NCBI RefSeq assembly: GCF_002877365.1
Contig: NZ_MCWZ01000168.1
Span: forward strand, 1 to 35,672
Direction of reading: 5' to 3'
Source of the DNA: Vibrio sp. 10N.261.55.A7
GTDB lineage: Bacteria > Pseudomonadota > Gammaproteobacteria > Enterobacterales > Vibrionaceae
Length of the DNA: 35,672 bases
A model generated the notes under the pieces. The model made no database searches, had not been told where the DNA came from, and was given only the letters and a program-made list of their open reading frames with translations. The translations under genes were made by a program, and so were the position numbers. How positions within the stretch are numbered: position 1 is the first letter of the stretch; each line of letters begins with the position of its first letter. Shown here in pieces: positions 25,518-34,037 of the stretch.

Positions 25518-25985
25518 TTAGAACTGACTATTTAACGCGACATAGAGTGCGTTGGACTCTTTCCAACCAGAAATTCGGTGTTCTGACGCAAATGCGTCAC
25601 CAAAGGATGAATAGGAAAGTTGAAAAACTTGTTTGTAATGAGGAAGGTGTGTGAGCGCATCAAAGAACTCACTGTCTCGATCATTGGTCTCTTCGATTGT
25701 AGAAGAAGAGCTCAGCCAGCGGTTTGAATTAACGATAGCAATGGCGCTATCACTGACTTCAGATTGAGAAACAGGCTTTGGAACTGGTGAATCTGGAATG
25801 CTTTGCTCAGAAGGCAGTGAGGCCTCAAGTGTGAGAAAGCTTACATCACCTTGGCTGACTGTCGCTGGCGTAGTTTGAACGCCATTTAAAGCTTGATCAC
25901 TTTTTGCTAGGTATGCGAACGCTTGCGACGGCATAAGCAATGCAAGTATTGTCAACCAGAACAATTTTATTAAGTGAGCAGACAT
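25518..25985 (-). CDS. vemP: VemP, export-monitoring translation-arrest peptide
   Basis: A 155-residue secreted regulatory peptide. An N-terminal signal sequence (LIKLFWLTILALLMPSQAFA, cleavage near residue 24) is followed by a low-complexity middle rich in S, P, T and E. It ends in HRISGWKESNALYVALNSQF (136-155), which I recognise as the VemP arrest motif. In V. alginolyticus the 159-residue VemP stalls its ribosome near Gln156 until its signal sequence is engaged and pulled by the Sec machinery; weak export prolongs the stall and raises SecDF2. Q154 is the likely counterpart here. It lies 108 bp upstream of secD on the same strand, the expected position. Confidence 0.93.
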   Translation of the reverse strand: MSAHLIKLFWLTILALLMPSQAFAYLAKSDQALNGVQTTPATVSQGDVSFLTLEASLPSEQSIPDSPVPKPVSQSEVSDSAIAIVNSNRWLSSSSTIEETNDRDSEFFDALTHLPHYKQVFQLSYSSFGDAFASEHRISGWKESNALYVALNSQF

Positions 25986-26087
25986 CTAATCAGCCATAAG
26001 CGTAACCAACAGATTGTCATAATAGAGGTGAATAGGTTCAGCCACAACTAAAAAGAACTAAAACAACATTGAGCGCTCTTGCTCTAC

Positions 26088-26531
26088 CTACTTTGGACGC
26101 GTCGGCACGAGCTTAAGGTAAGAGTGAAGTTCACCATTCTTATATTCTATGGCTGAATAGAGGCTATTCTCACTTTGCCCTATGACTGCGAACTCGTACT
26201 GATTCTCTCCTTTAATGATTCGAACAATCAGCAAGCCATCTTCCAATTTCCATTGGCCAGTCGTATGCAATCGGTCAAACAGTTTATATTCGTCTAGGGT
26301 ACCGTCAGAGTAAAAGGTAAGCTCTGTGATATAGCCCTCTGTGCACGTTTTAATCCACGGTGACTGTAGCACTTCATTGTCCATGATATCGGCTTTACCA
26401 CGCCGCCACTGTTCGTACTCATCACTTGCGCGGAATTTAGGGTCGATCGTTTCTGGCTCAACGGCAGGCGCACTGATGCACTCTCGGTGAAACAGTTGCA
26501 ATAGAACGTCCGCTTTCGCCTGTTGTCTCAT
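26088..26531 (-). CDS. Hypothetical protein
   Basis: I do not recognise this 147-residue protein. It has no signal peptide or membrane segment. The first 60 residues are charged and helical (SDEYEQWRRGKADIMDN), and the rest is strand-rich (TELTFYSDGTLDEYKLF, TGQWKLEDGLLIVRIIKG), suggesting a small beta-sandwich or barrel. It lies 102 bp upstream of vemP on the same strand, with divergent orientation to the exonuclease gene. A link to the secDF unit is possible but not shown. Confidence 0.75.
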   Translation of the reverse strand: MRQQAKADVLLQLFHRECISAPAVEPETIDPKFRASDEYEQWRRGKADIMDNEVLQSPWIKTCTEGYITELTFYSDGTLDEYKLFDRLHTTGQWKLEDGLLIVRIIKGENQYEFAVIGQSENSLYSAIEYKNGELHSYLKLVPTRPK

Positions 26532-26709
26532 ATTATTCTTACTCTATGTCGATGGTGAGCCCATTACTTGCCTGCGTCTATTTGAAACAGGCACAGTGCC
26601 ATAATGATAATCTATTGATGACAATGGCCAATGTAAATGACTAGTTTGAGCAGTGAGATCCTTGCTATAATTTGCCTCGTATTTTATTTCTTTTCTACAC
26701 AGGCAACCC

Positions 26710-27330
26710 ATGATCCCCACCTCTGCTAAGTCCATTATTATCCTCGATTTTGAAACCACAGGTTTGTCCCCCAACATGGGCGACAGAGCAATTGAGATTG
26801 GTGCCGTAAAAGTAGCCGATGGTGAAGTCATTGATAGCTTTCAACAGCTCATGAATCCGGGCTTTCGTGTCAGTAGTTTTATAGAGAGCTATACTGGGAT
26901 CACTAATAATATGCTGGCAGGGGCACCCAGCAATGAGCAAGTGATGAGTGAGTTTTCTGAATTCATTCAAGACAGTCACTTGGTGGCGCATAACGCTTCA
27001 TTTGATCAACGGTTTCTAGACGCCGAGCTCGATCTGATTGATCGTGATTACAGTGGCCAGTTCGTCTGTTCACTTTTGGTGGCACGACGCCTTATTCAGG
27101 ATGCACCCAGCCATAAGCTCGGAGAACTGGTTAAATTCAGGCAAATTGAGAACGACGGAGTATTTCACCGAGCATTAGCCGATTCTGAGGTCACTGCAAA
27201 ATTATGGCTTTCGATGGTGAATGATGTTGAAAGTAGGATTAACAGCGACGTCAGCTTTGATTTTATGAAAAAAATCAGTAAAACCAAGAAAACAGCCGTC
27301 GAAGCGCTTCTGAACAAAGAGGCGCTATAA
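26710..27330 (+). CDS. DnaQ-like 3'-5' exonuclease
   Basis: A 206-residue protein of the DnaQ/PolC exonuclease superfamily (DEDDh). Exo I is ILDFETTGLSP (D13, E15), Exo II is VAHNASFDQRFL with its Asp, and Exo III is FHRALADSEVTAKL with the catalytic His and Asp. No polymerase-binding or other domain is fused. Such stand-alone enzymes degrade single-stranded DNA or RNA or proofread. It precedes the helicase gene on the same strand by 175 bp with its own upstream region. Confidence 0.92.
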   Translation: MIPTSAKSIIILDFETTGLSPNMGDRAIEIGAVKVADGEVIDSFQQLMNPGFRVSSFIESYTGITNNMLAGAPSNEQVMSEFSEFIQDSHLVAHNASFDQRFLDAELDLIDRDYSGQFVCSLLVARRLIQDAPSHKLGELVKFRQIENDGVFHRALADSEVTAKLWLSMVNDVESRINSDVSFDFMKKISKTKKTAVEALLNKEAL

Positions 27331-27354
27331 TTAGAACCATTGAAAGCGCTTGGA

Positions 27355-27369
27355 ATGCCATATTGGCAT
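27355..27369. promoter_or_regulatory. Palindrome in the helicase leader/promoter
   Basis: ATGCCA-TAT-TGGCAT is a perfect inverted repeat with a three-base centre, about 137 bp upstream of the helicase ATG. It lies within a possible promoter (TTGGAA, 16-base spacer, TACACT), so it may be an operator; the leader after it would be over 120 bases long. Confidence 0.35.
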
Positions 27370-27505
27370 GTTACACTGCGCGCCTTAGCTGCATTGCGGT
27401 GTGTAAGGTTGGGTTGATTAGAAATACGTATTCAATCTGAATTATGCAATCTTTACTCATCGCTCAGCCTGTTATTTATACCCATTACTATTACCGAGAC
27501 CGTCA

Positions 27506-28696
27506 ATGCCATTTTCTAAATTAGGATTAAGCGCCCCACTTCTTCAAGCCATCAATGAACTTGGTTACGATAAACCAACCGAGATTCAACAAAAGGCCAT
27601 TCCGCTTGTTTTGTCAGGGCAGAACCTAATTGCTGCGGCTCAGACGGGGACAGGTAAAACAGCCAGTTTTGTCTTACCAATCCTTGAGATGCTAAGCAGA
27701 GGTGAAACTAAACGTAAAAAACGTATTCGTGCTCTCATCCTGACTCCAACTCGCGAGCTCGCGATTCAGGTCGAAAAAAGCATCAATGCTTACGGTAAAC
27801 ACCTCAACCTTACTTCAACGGCCGTTTACGGTGGCGTTAGTGAAAAACCGCAGAAGCAACTTCTTATTGATGGTATTGACGTGCTGGTTGCTACACCAGG
27901 CCGACTTCTAGACTTATACGGCCAACATGCTGTTCACTTCGAAGAAGTTGAAACCTTCGTTCTAGATGAAGCGGACCGCATGCTCGACATGGGCTTTATT
28001 GAAGACATCAATAAAATCATTGCTCGCCTGCCGCAAAACATTCAAAACTTACTGTTTTCAGCAACCCTTTCTAACCCTGTTCGTGAACTGGCGAGAACGG
28101 CCATTGACGAGCCTGCTGAAATTTCCATTGCCAAGCATAGCGCGTCTAAAGACAGCATCGAACAATGGCTTGTAACGGTCGACAAAGATAAGAAATCAGC
28201 ACTACTCAGCCATATGATCCAAGAAAATGATTGGGATCAAGCGCTTATTTTCATTGAAACGAAGAAAGGGGCGGCAAAACTGGCTTCTCAATTAGAGAAA
28301 CGTGGCATTGAGGCAGAACCCTTCCACAGTGGCCGAAGCCAAGAAGTCCGCTCTAAACTATTGACCGATTTTAAAGACGGCAAGATTAAATACCTGATTT
28401 CAACAGGCGTCGCGGCGCGTGGTATCGACATCCAAAACCTAACTCGCGTCCTTAATTACGATCTACCTTACCCAGCGGATGAGTATGTTCACCGTATTGG
28501 TCGTACTGGACGTGCAGGTGCAAAAGGCGAAGCGATATCGTTTGTCTCTAAAGACAACTTTAAGAACCTGTGCATGATTGAAAGCCGCTTAGGCCACTTA
28601 ATTGAACGTCGAGAAATTGAAGGGTTCAAGCCAACTAAGGAAGTACCTATTTCTATTTTGAATTACGTACCGAAGCATAAGCGCCCAATCGAGTAA
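27506..28696 (+). CDS. rhlE: DEAD-box ATP-dependent RNA helicase, RhlE-like
   Basis: A 396-residue RNA helicase with all core motifs: Q motif (FSKLGL...PTEIQQKAIP), motif I AAQTGTGKT, Ia PTRELA, II DEAD (about 154-157), III SAT, V ARGIDI, VI HRIGRTGRAG. It has almost no C-terminal extension (ends KHKRPIE), which is shorter than typical RhlE with its basic tail. RhlE-type helicases act in ribosome assembly and RNA turnover. The region upstream is A+T-rich with a palindrome, in keeping with cold- or growth-regulated expression, which is inference. Confidence 0.94.
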   Translation: MPFSKLGLSAPLLQAINELGYDKPTEIQQKAIPLVLSGQNLIAAAQTGTGKTASFVLPILEMLSRGETKRKKRIRALILTPTRELAIQVEKSINAYGKHLNLTSTAVYGGVSEKPQKQLLIDGIDVLVATPGRLLDLYGQHAVHFEEVETFVLDEADRMLDMGFIEDINKIIARLPQNIQNLLFSATLSNPVRELARTAIDEPAEISIAKHSASKDSIEQWLVTVDKDKKSALLSHMIQENDWDQALIFIETKKGAAKLASQLEKRGIEAEPFHSGRSQEVRSKLLTDFKDGKIKYLISTGVAARGIDIQNLTRVLNYDLPYPADEYVHRIGRTGRAGAKGEAISFVSKDNFKNLCMIESRLGHLIERREIEGFKPTKEVPISILNYVPKHKRPIE

Positions 28697-28722
28697 CCGC
28701 ACTCGAAAGACACGTAGCAATC

Positions 28723-28752
28723 AAAAAGAGAGCGAATTATCGCTCTCTTTTT
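28723..28752. terminator. Strong bidirectional rho-independent terminator
   Basis: Perfect 12-bp stem AAAAAGAGAGCG (28723-28734) with CGCTCTCTTTTT (28741-28752) around a six-base loop, ending in a T-run. It lies 27 bp past the helicase stop. Confidence 0.92.
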
Positions 28753-28790
28753 ATTTAGGTTCAGTGCAAGAATGCCGAGTACTGATTTCA

Positions 28791-28842
28791 ATTTACTATC
28801 TCGAATAACAAGCTCGATTTACTATCTTGAATAACTAGCTCA
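28791..28842. repeat. 26-bp tandem duplication across the lactonase stop
   Basis: Copy 1 at 28791-28816 starts ATTTACTATCTCGAATAACA; copy 2 at 28817-28842 starts ATTTACTATCTTGAATAACT, with three differences in 26 bp. Copy 2 spans the stop codon of the minus-strand lactonase gene. The most likely history is a local duplication of the gene's 3' end. Confidence 0.8.
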
Positions 28843-29854
28843 ATTGGCTAACACAAACAGGTGCATTGGCTTCCAATGAGTGCCCTGTAAAGCTCAGAAG
28901 TCCCGTTTCTATATTGCGTTTATAGCTAACAAGCACATTGGAGTTTTGATTGGCGACCACACACCATAAGCCATCTTCACTGATAGCAAAGTCTCTTGGA
29001 AACTCCCCTTCACTGCCGACTGATTCAATAAACTTCGGCAACGCGCCATCAACAGAAAAAATAGCGATCTGGTTTTGATGGCGGCACGATACGTACAAAA
29101 ACTGTTCATCAGGAGACAGTTTAACGGCCGATGCCGCTTCTCCCTTTTTCTGGCCAGGCAATAGATCCGTTTCATCCACGACTAACCATTCATCATCAAT
29201 ATCTTTCAGCGTAATCAGCGTTTCAGACAGCTCACACACCACATAAGCGGTTTGTTCAAGCGCATCAAACACCAGATGACGAGGGCCGTTCCCAGCAGGA
29301 ATAGATACGGTCTGCACAGGTGTCTTATCAAAGGTGAGCAAAGCGCGGTCATACTGAAAAAAATGAATGGCATCAGAGCCAAGATCAACAACCGCTAGCT
29401 GGTCGCGCGTGGATAAAAACAGAGCTTGGTGCGCATGAGGCGATGCCTGCCTATCTACGTTCACACTACTGCCATCAACAAAGAGATCGGCAATGAGCTC
29501 TATCGGTTGGCCCGTTGAACGCAGCGTACAAACATTCACGTTTCCAGATCCATAATGAGAAATAGCAATAAACTGATGGTGTTTATCAATCGAAATATGG
29601 CATGGAGAATCGCCATTTAAGTCCAACGTATCACTAGAGGAATCGATCAGCGTATGTAATCGAGGTGGGGTCTCTTTCGCTACTTCGTTTGCTGTGTATT
29701 TGGCTTGAGGAGTAGAAGCCACATAAGACGGATTTTCAGTTTGAAGCATCACATGCTTTTGTGTCAATTTACCAGAGTGTCCGTTTAACTCTACACAAAG
29801 CACACCCTCGTCTGTCTTAAGACCATCGCTATAGCATCCGATAATAAAATCCAT
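28835..29854 (-). CDS. Seven-bladed beta-propeller lactonase family protein
   Basis: A 339-residue protein of the lactonase/6-phosphogluconolactonase (YbhE/Pgl) type. It starts IIGCYSDGLKTDEGVLCVELNGHSGKL, then shows repeated blade motifs: NPSYVAS, PCHISIDKHHQFIAISHYGSGNVNV, SPHAHQALF, GNGPRHLVFD (the family's R-H), and SVGSEGEFPRDFAISEDGLWCVVANQ (all read in pieces). AAGGGA lies just before the ATG. It may hydrolyse 6-phosphogluconolactone or another sugar lactone. A 26-bp duplication covers its 3' end. Confidence 0.92.
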   Translation of the reverse strand: MDFIIGCYSDGLKTDEGVLCVELNGHSGKLTQKHVMLQTENPSYVASTPQAKYTANEVAKETPPRLHTLIDSSSDTLDLNGDSPCHISIDKHHQFIAISHYGSGNVNVCTLRSTGQPIELIADLFVDGSSVNVDRQASPHAHQALFLSTRDQLAVVDLGSDAIHFFQYDRALLTFDKTPVQTVSIPAGNGPRHLVFDALEQTAYVVCELSETLITLKDIDDEWLVVDETDLLPGQKKGEAASAVKLSPDEQFLYVSCRHQNQIAIFSVDGALPKFIESVGSEGEFPRDFAISEDGLWCVVANQNSNVLVSYKRNIETGLLSFTGHSLEANAPVCVSQLS

Positions 29855-30035
29855 TCATTCCCTTAATTTTTTATCTAGTTTGAAGAGCCGTTTATCCTCA
29901 GTCTACTATAAATCCAAAATTCGATAAGGTGAGCTAGATTCAATATCCTATGAAATAACGGTGATTTGAAATGAAACTTTCGTGCAGTAGCAACACTGAG
30001 AGATAAACCTCAGAGAAACGATGCTTTTCAGCGAC

Positions 30036-30497
30036 TGAAAAAGAAAAAACCCACTAAGCGTTAACTTAGTGGGTTTTCTATTCTTACTCGCAGCAATCCG
30101 GCTACAATATGATGCTCCCTGCATCGAATCCTTGATAGTATGCTGATTCCTTCAGCTCTTCCTTATCATCGCCTTCCTAGCGGTGTCCTCGGCTATCCTG
30201 CCCGTTAGCTATCCTCGCTAACTCACATCACCCAATCCATGAGTAGTGTCCTGACTTCATCATCCTAATAAAGATTTTTCTTATTCCTTTAAGCGTCCAT
30301 TAATCGGTCTTGTAACCATCCTAGCTACTAGCGTCCGGCTAATGTCCTTTGCAATCCTTGCTGACTATTCTTCCTGAATAACCATATCTTCGTCCTGAAG
30401 ATGACCAATCCTTGGGTCTTTCCTGTTCCGTGTCCGCTCCTTGCTGACAACATGGTTAGAATACGTTTTCGCTCGGCAGCGAACAATGACCGTGTTG
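30036..30497 (-). ncRNA. csrB: CsrB-family CsrA-sequestering small RNA
   Basis: On the minus strand about 25 GGA motifs (some 18 of them AGGA) are spread over roughly 400 bases, many in hairpin loops and between short stems, and no ribosome-binding site or conserved reading frame is present. This is the hallmark of CsrB/CsrC RNAs, which bind and titrate CsrA. The 3' end is a strong terminator with a 13-bp stem. A sigma-70-like promoter (TTGAAT, 17 bases, TAGATT) precedes the 5' end, and a UvrY/VarA-like box lies about 115 bases further up. Length, about 455 nt, fits Vibrio CsrB. The exact 5' end is estimated. Vibrio species have two to four such RNAs; which paralogue this is cannot be told. 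Confidence 0.93.
30046..30077 (-). terminator. Terminator of csrB
   Basis: Perfect 13-bp stem AAAACCCACTAAG (30046-30058) with CTTAGTGGGTTTT (30065-30077), six-base loop, followed on the minus strand by a T-run. It ends the csrB transcript. Confidence 0.93.
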
Positions 30498-30503
30498 TGA
30501 ATG

Positions 30504-30532
30504 AATCTATAACCCAACCGTTCAAGATTCAA
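30504..30532 (-). promoter_or_regulatory. Predicted csrB promoter
   Basis: On the minus strand: TTGAAT (-35, 30532-30527), a 17-base spacer, TAGATT (-10, 30509-30504), placing the start near 30497. The -10 is weak, as expected for an activator-dependent promoter. Confidence 0.55.
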
Positions 30533-30610
30533 ACAAGCCATTTAATATCAAATGGTTAAGGCTTGCATATTCTTGTTTTCTTCAAGAGAGAAACCAATAG
30601 TCTCACAGGT

Positions 30611-30630
30611 TTGTAAGAGATATCTCACAA
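30611..30630. promoter_or_regulatory. VarA/GacA (UvrY) binding box upstream of csrB
   Basis: TTGTAAGAGATATCTCACAA is a near-perfect inverted repeat. Its reverse complement, TGTGAGATATCTCTTACA in the core, differs by only a base or two from the E. coli UvrY site at csrB as I recall it. It lies about 115 bp upstream of the predicted csrB start, where the response regulator of the BarA/UvrY-type system binds. Confidence 0.8.
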
Positions 30631-30807
30631 GCTATCGTGGTAAATAAGGAAGCTTTTATTGAACTGTTTTTACGAATTGGTCGTTTTAGCGACAATAGGA
30701 CACCAAATTACCGCCAATTCCAGTCAATTACTGGGTGCTAAGCAACAGTAAGTCGATATAATAACCAGATACCTCTTTCATCATTCAATATTAGTTAAGG
30801 AACTCCA

Positions 30808-31251
30808 ATGATCTCTAAATGGTCACAACGTTTTTTTCAAATGGCTGAGCTTGTCGGCTCTTGGAGTAAAGATCCTTCCACTCAAGTTGGCGCGGTCATT
30901 ACCAAAAACAATCGCATCGTTTCTGTTGGCTTCAATGGATACCCACATGGCATCTCAGACAGCGCCGATACCGATGAGCGAGACATGAAATATCTGAAAA
31001 CACTTCATGCGGAAGAAAATGCCATCCTTTTTGCTAAACGCGATTTAGACAGCTGTGAGATTTGGGTGACGCATTTCCCTTGTCCGAATTGTGCGGCAAA
31101 GATCATTCAAACGGGCATTTCTGCGGTTCACTGCCCAGAGCAGACGGAAGATTTTCTATCGCGTTGGGGCGACAAGATTAAGATCAGCCAAGATATGTTC
31201 CTGCAAGCCGGTGTGAAAGTAAACTGGTTACCGTTAGACACACTGAAATAA
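30808..31251 (+). CDS. dCMP deaminase family protein
   Basis: A 147-residue zinc-dependent deaminase of the dCMP-deaminase (ComEB-like) type that yields dUMP for thymidylate synthesis. Zinc motifs are H67-A68-E69 (LHAEENAI) and PCPNC (C92, C95); the start MISKWSQRFFQMAELVGSWSKDPSTQVGAVI is typical, read in two blocks. TAAGGA lies before the ATG. It is transcribed away from csrB across about 310 bp. Confidence 0.94.
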   Translation: MISKWSQRFFQMAELVGSWSKDPSTQVGAVITKNNRIVSVGFNGYPHGISDSADTDERDMKYLKTLHAEENAILFAKRDLDSCEIWVTHFPCPNCAAKIIQTGISAVHCPEQTEDFLSRWGDKIKISQDMFLQAGVKVNWLPLDTLK

Positions 31252-31276
31252 AACGTCTATCCATCCATTGCGTGAA

Positions 31277-33922
31277 TTACGCGAGTTTCAACTGATTAAA
31301 AATATCGAATAGCTGCTGTGATTTATAAGGCTTGGGCAAATAGGCGTCCATCCCTGCATCAAAGCAGCTAGCCACTTCTTCATCGAGCACACTTGCGGTT
31401 AAGGCAATAATGGGTATTTTCGGTTTGCCATTTTCCACTTCCCACTCTCTGATCTTTCTCGTGGCAGTCAGCCCATCCATGACGGGCATCATGCAATCCA
31501 TGAGTACCGCGGTAAAAGGTTGACCATTGGTTATCGCTTGAAGCGCTTCCAACCCATTACTCGCAATGCTGTAATCCATACCGATTTTGTCTAGGAAGAA
31601 ACTGGCGATCTTTTGGTTCATCAAATTATCTTCAACGATCAAAACACGCTTGGTTGAATAGATAGGCTGAGACGAAAGGACAATATCAACCAGAGCACTT
31701 TGCCCACTGTGTTCATCGACACATTTCGCCAGTACTTTTTCAAAACGGCGTCCGAGTATCGGCAACGTAATGGTCGCTGATACTCGACTCGCGAGATCTG
31801 GAGAGATGGTTAAATGGTGCTGACAGCCAATGACCTCTGCTGCTGGAAACTGCTGTCTTAACGCTGACACCTCTTGATGAGCACTTGCCTCTGTCGATTT
31901 ACAATAGAGAATCAAATCGTACTTGCTGATGTCGTTTAGAGAGTGTTCAGCTTTTTCGTAATGCGTCACCGCCACTCCGTAGAGTCGGCATTCTTTGATA
32001 AGCATTTCCGTGTAGTTAGAGTGATTGGAAATAAAGAGCGCTTTGAGTGGGAAGGTAGCGCGAGCAGGCTGAGATTCTGCAGCCTCAACAGGAATCGTAC
32101 ACTGAAAGCTACTGCCTAACCCTTTGGTGGATTCAACATTCAAACTTCCCTTCATTAACTCAACGAGCTGACAACAAATAGCAAGCCCCAGCCCAGTGCC
32201 GCCATATTTCCTTGTGATACTGCCATCTTCTTGAGTAAAAGGATTGAAAATAGAATCAAGCTTCGACTTCTCGATGCCAACACCCGTATCGATAATGGTC
32301 AATTTCAGGCAGGTTTGTTCACCATCATCAACGTACTCTACTTTGGTCGTCACGACTCCATGCTTGGTAAACTTCACGGCATTCGAGAGTAAGTTCATCA
32401 ATACTTGCTTCAACCTAAACTCATCAATCTTCAGTCGAGTCGGTATGTCGTCTGCGATCTCAATCGCTAGCTCTACCAACTGGCTCACTGACTTCGAGGT
32501 CATCATATTCACGGACTCGTAAACCAGCTCCTTCACATCGACATCATTAGGTGCAAGCACTAAGTTGCCTGATTCAATCTTAGACAGATCGAGAATATCA
32601 TTGAGCAACACCAACAGCGACTGAGACGATGTATCAATATCAGCAAGGACGTCTCGTTGACTCGAATTCAAGTGACTTTCTGACAGGATTTCCGTCATGC
32701 CAATAATGCCATTTAATGGTGTGCGTATTTCGTGTGACATATTGGCGAGAAAGGCACTTTTCGCTTTATTTGCGGCAACCGCGGCTTCTTTGGCTTGGAT
32801 TAAGCTGCGTTCATGCTCTTTCTGTTCAGTGATAATGCGATTGAGCCCTGAAGCGAAACGCGTAAATTCATCATTACCGTCGTTCTCGATAAGCGCCACT
32901 TCCGTCTGACCAATATGGCCCATTGTGGTGAGGATTTTCTTCAACTTCGTATTAATGCGGTAAAGCGTGCTTGCCCCCCAGTAAAAGATAAACAAGACAA
33001 GCACAAGCCCCGCAATAGAGATAGCTAATATTTGAGTCTTAGCTGTTTGCATACTTTGGGCTAAGTTTGTAGTCAGCAAATCGTTAAAAATGGTGATCTG
33101 TTGGTTTACCAAACTGTATCTTTGCTCAATATTACCAATGTACCCCTTAAGTTCTTTCGCGGACATCTGCGCACTCAGTGCCTTTTCCTTCACCATGTTG
33201 CCTTGAGTGAACTCTTTACGCGCAAACAGCGACACCAATGATTTTAACTGTTCATTGTTGGCACCAGTAATAAACTTATCAAGATAGAATTGTTGACGTT
33301 CGGACGTCATGAAATACTCAGATCGATATTCAACATAGGGTAGGTTTTGTTCTGCGATCACTTGTGCAAGCCAGGCCTCTCTCTGCATCCAGAAAAGAAA
33401 CCAATTCAAATCACTAAAGACTAACTCTAGCTCGTGAATTTCCAGAGAGGAGTCATGACTGGTGACTTTATGCAGCTCACTGTTCAGCTCATGGACCACC
33501 TCAAAGACGAGATTTCCTAAATCGATGATCTCACTGGGGCTCGCTTCTTTAATGTCTTGAACTAAGTACTTCAAATCCTCAATCTGCAGTGAAACAAGGT
33601 TATCGCTCTCGATGCCATGGTGGGAATGTTCACTCGTATGAGCAACAGCAGCCAGGGCATCTAACTTGCTGCTAAGTGCTTGGAGTTTCGTATCAAGATT
33701 CGATTCACCTTGCTGAATTTTTTCCGTAAGTAACTGATATAAATTATTGTTTATTTCCGTGAGTAACTCTAAGGCGTCCACCTTCTCGGTAGTGACCGTA
33801 TGACTATGAAGCCGAACTTGAATCATCCCAATATACGAATAGGAGAATCCAACAATTATCATCAGTGGGACAAGGCAGAGAACAATCAGCCTTAGTTTAA
33901 TTGATAATTTTGTGAGCAGCAT
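31277..33922 (-). CDS. Hybrid sensor histidine kinase with receiver
   Basis: An 881-residue membrane kinase. TM1 lies at about 11-32, a long mostly helical periplasmic domain at about 33-295, TM2 at about 297-317, then a HAMP-like linker and coiled coil. The kinase core has H397 (FLANMSHEIRTP), N514 (N box), DTGVGI (545-550) and GGTGLGL (574-580). A degenerate receiver-like region (about 625-735) is followed by a true receiver with D809 (VLMDCMMPVMDG) and K864. No HPt domain is present, so the phosphate must pass to a separate HPt protein. It is divergent from a half-size PstS-like protein and an outer-membrane barrel, 115 bp away; the periplasmic protein may be its sensory partner. The ligand is unknown. 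Confidence 0.95.
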   Translation of the reverse strand: MLLTKLSIKLRLIVLCLVPLMIIVGFSYSYIGMIQVRLHSHTVTTEKVDALELLTEINNNLYQLLTEKIQQGESNLDTKLQALSSKLDALAAVAHTSEHSHHGIESDNLVSLQIEDLKYLVQDIKEASPSEIIDLGNLVFEVVHELNSELHKVTSHDSSLEIHELELVFSDLNWFLFWMQREAWLAQVIAEQNLPYVEYRSEYFMTSERQQFYLDKFITGANNEQLKSLVSLFARKEFTQGNMVKEKALSAQMSAKELKGYIGNIEQRYSLVNQQITIFNDLLTTNLAQSMQTAKTQILAISIAGLVLVLFIFYWGASTLYRINTKLKKILTTMGHIGQTEVALIENDGNDEFTRFASGLNRIITEQKEHERSLIQAKEAAVAANKAKSAFLANMSHEIRTPLNGIIGMTEILSESHLNSSQRDVLADIDTSSQSLLVLLNDILDLSKIESGNLVLAPNDVDVKELVYESVNMMTSKSVSQLVELAIEIADDIPTRLKIDEFRLKQVLMNLLSNAVKFTKHGVVTTKVEYVDDGEQTCLKLTIIDTGVGIEKSKLDSIFNPFTQEDGSITRKYGGTGLGLAICCQLVELMKGSLNVESTKGLGSSFQCTIPVEAAESQPARATFPLKALFISNHSNYTEMLIKECRLYGVAVTHYEKAEHSLNDISKYDLILYCKSTEASAHQEVSALRQQFPAAEVIGCQHHLTISPDLASRVSATITLPILGRRFEKVLAKCVDEHSGQSALVDIVLSSQPIYSTKRVLIVEDNLMNQKIASFFLDKIGMDYSIASNGLEALQAITNGQPFTAVLMDCMMPVMDGLTATRKIREWEVENGKPKIPIIALTASVLDEEVASCFDAGMDAYLPKPYKSQQLFDIFNQLKLA

Positions 33923-34037
33923 TAAGTCCTTTCCCTTGAAACTATCTCGTCCTAACCTACTTTTAATAGTAGTAAAGATTCAGTTTCATATGAAAATTTT
34001 CACCATAACCATCAGACTCAAAGTCAAAGGAGTGTAC

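Noticed and set aside
30328..30525. Minus-strand 65-residue ORF inside the csrB region
   Set aside because: It has no ribosome-binding site or protein-like composition; the region is explained by dense GGA motifs, a promoter and a terminator of a CsrB RNA.
33912..34037. N-terminal extension of the half-size PstS-like protein from GTG 33912
   Set aside because: It overlaps the divergent kinase start and would bury the signal peptide; TTG 34038 has AAAGGAG at ideal spacing.
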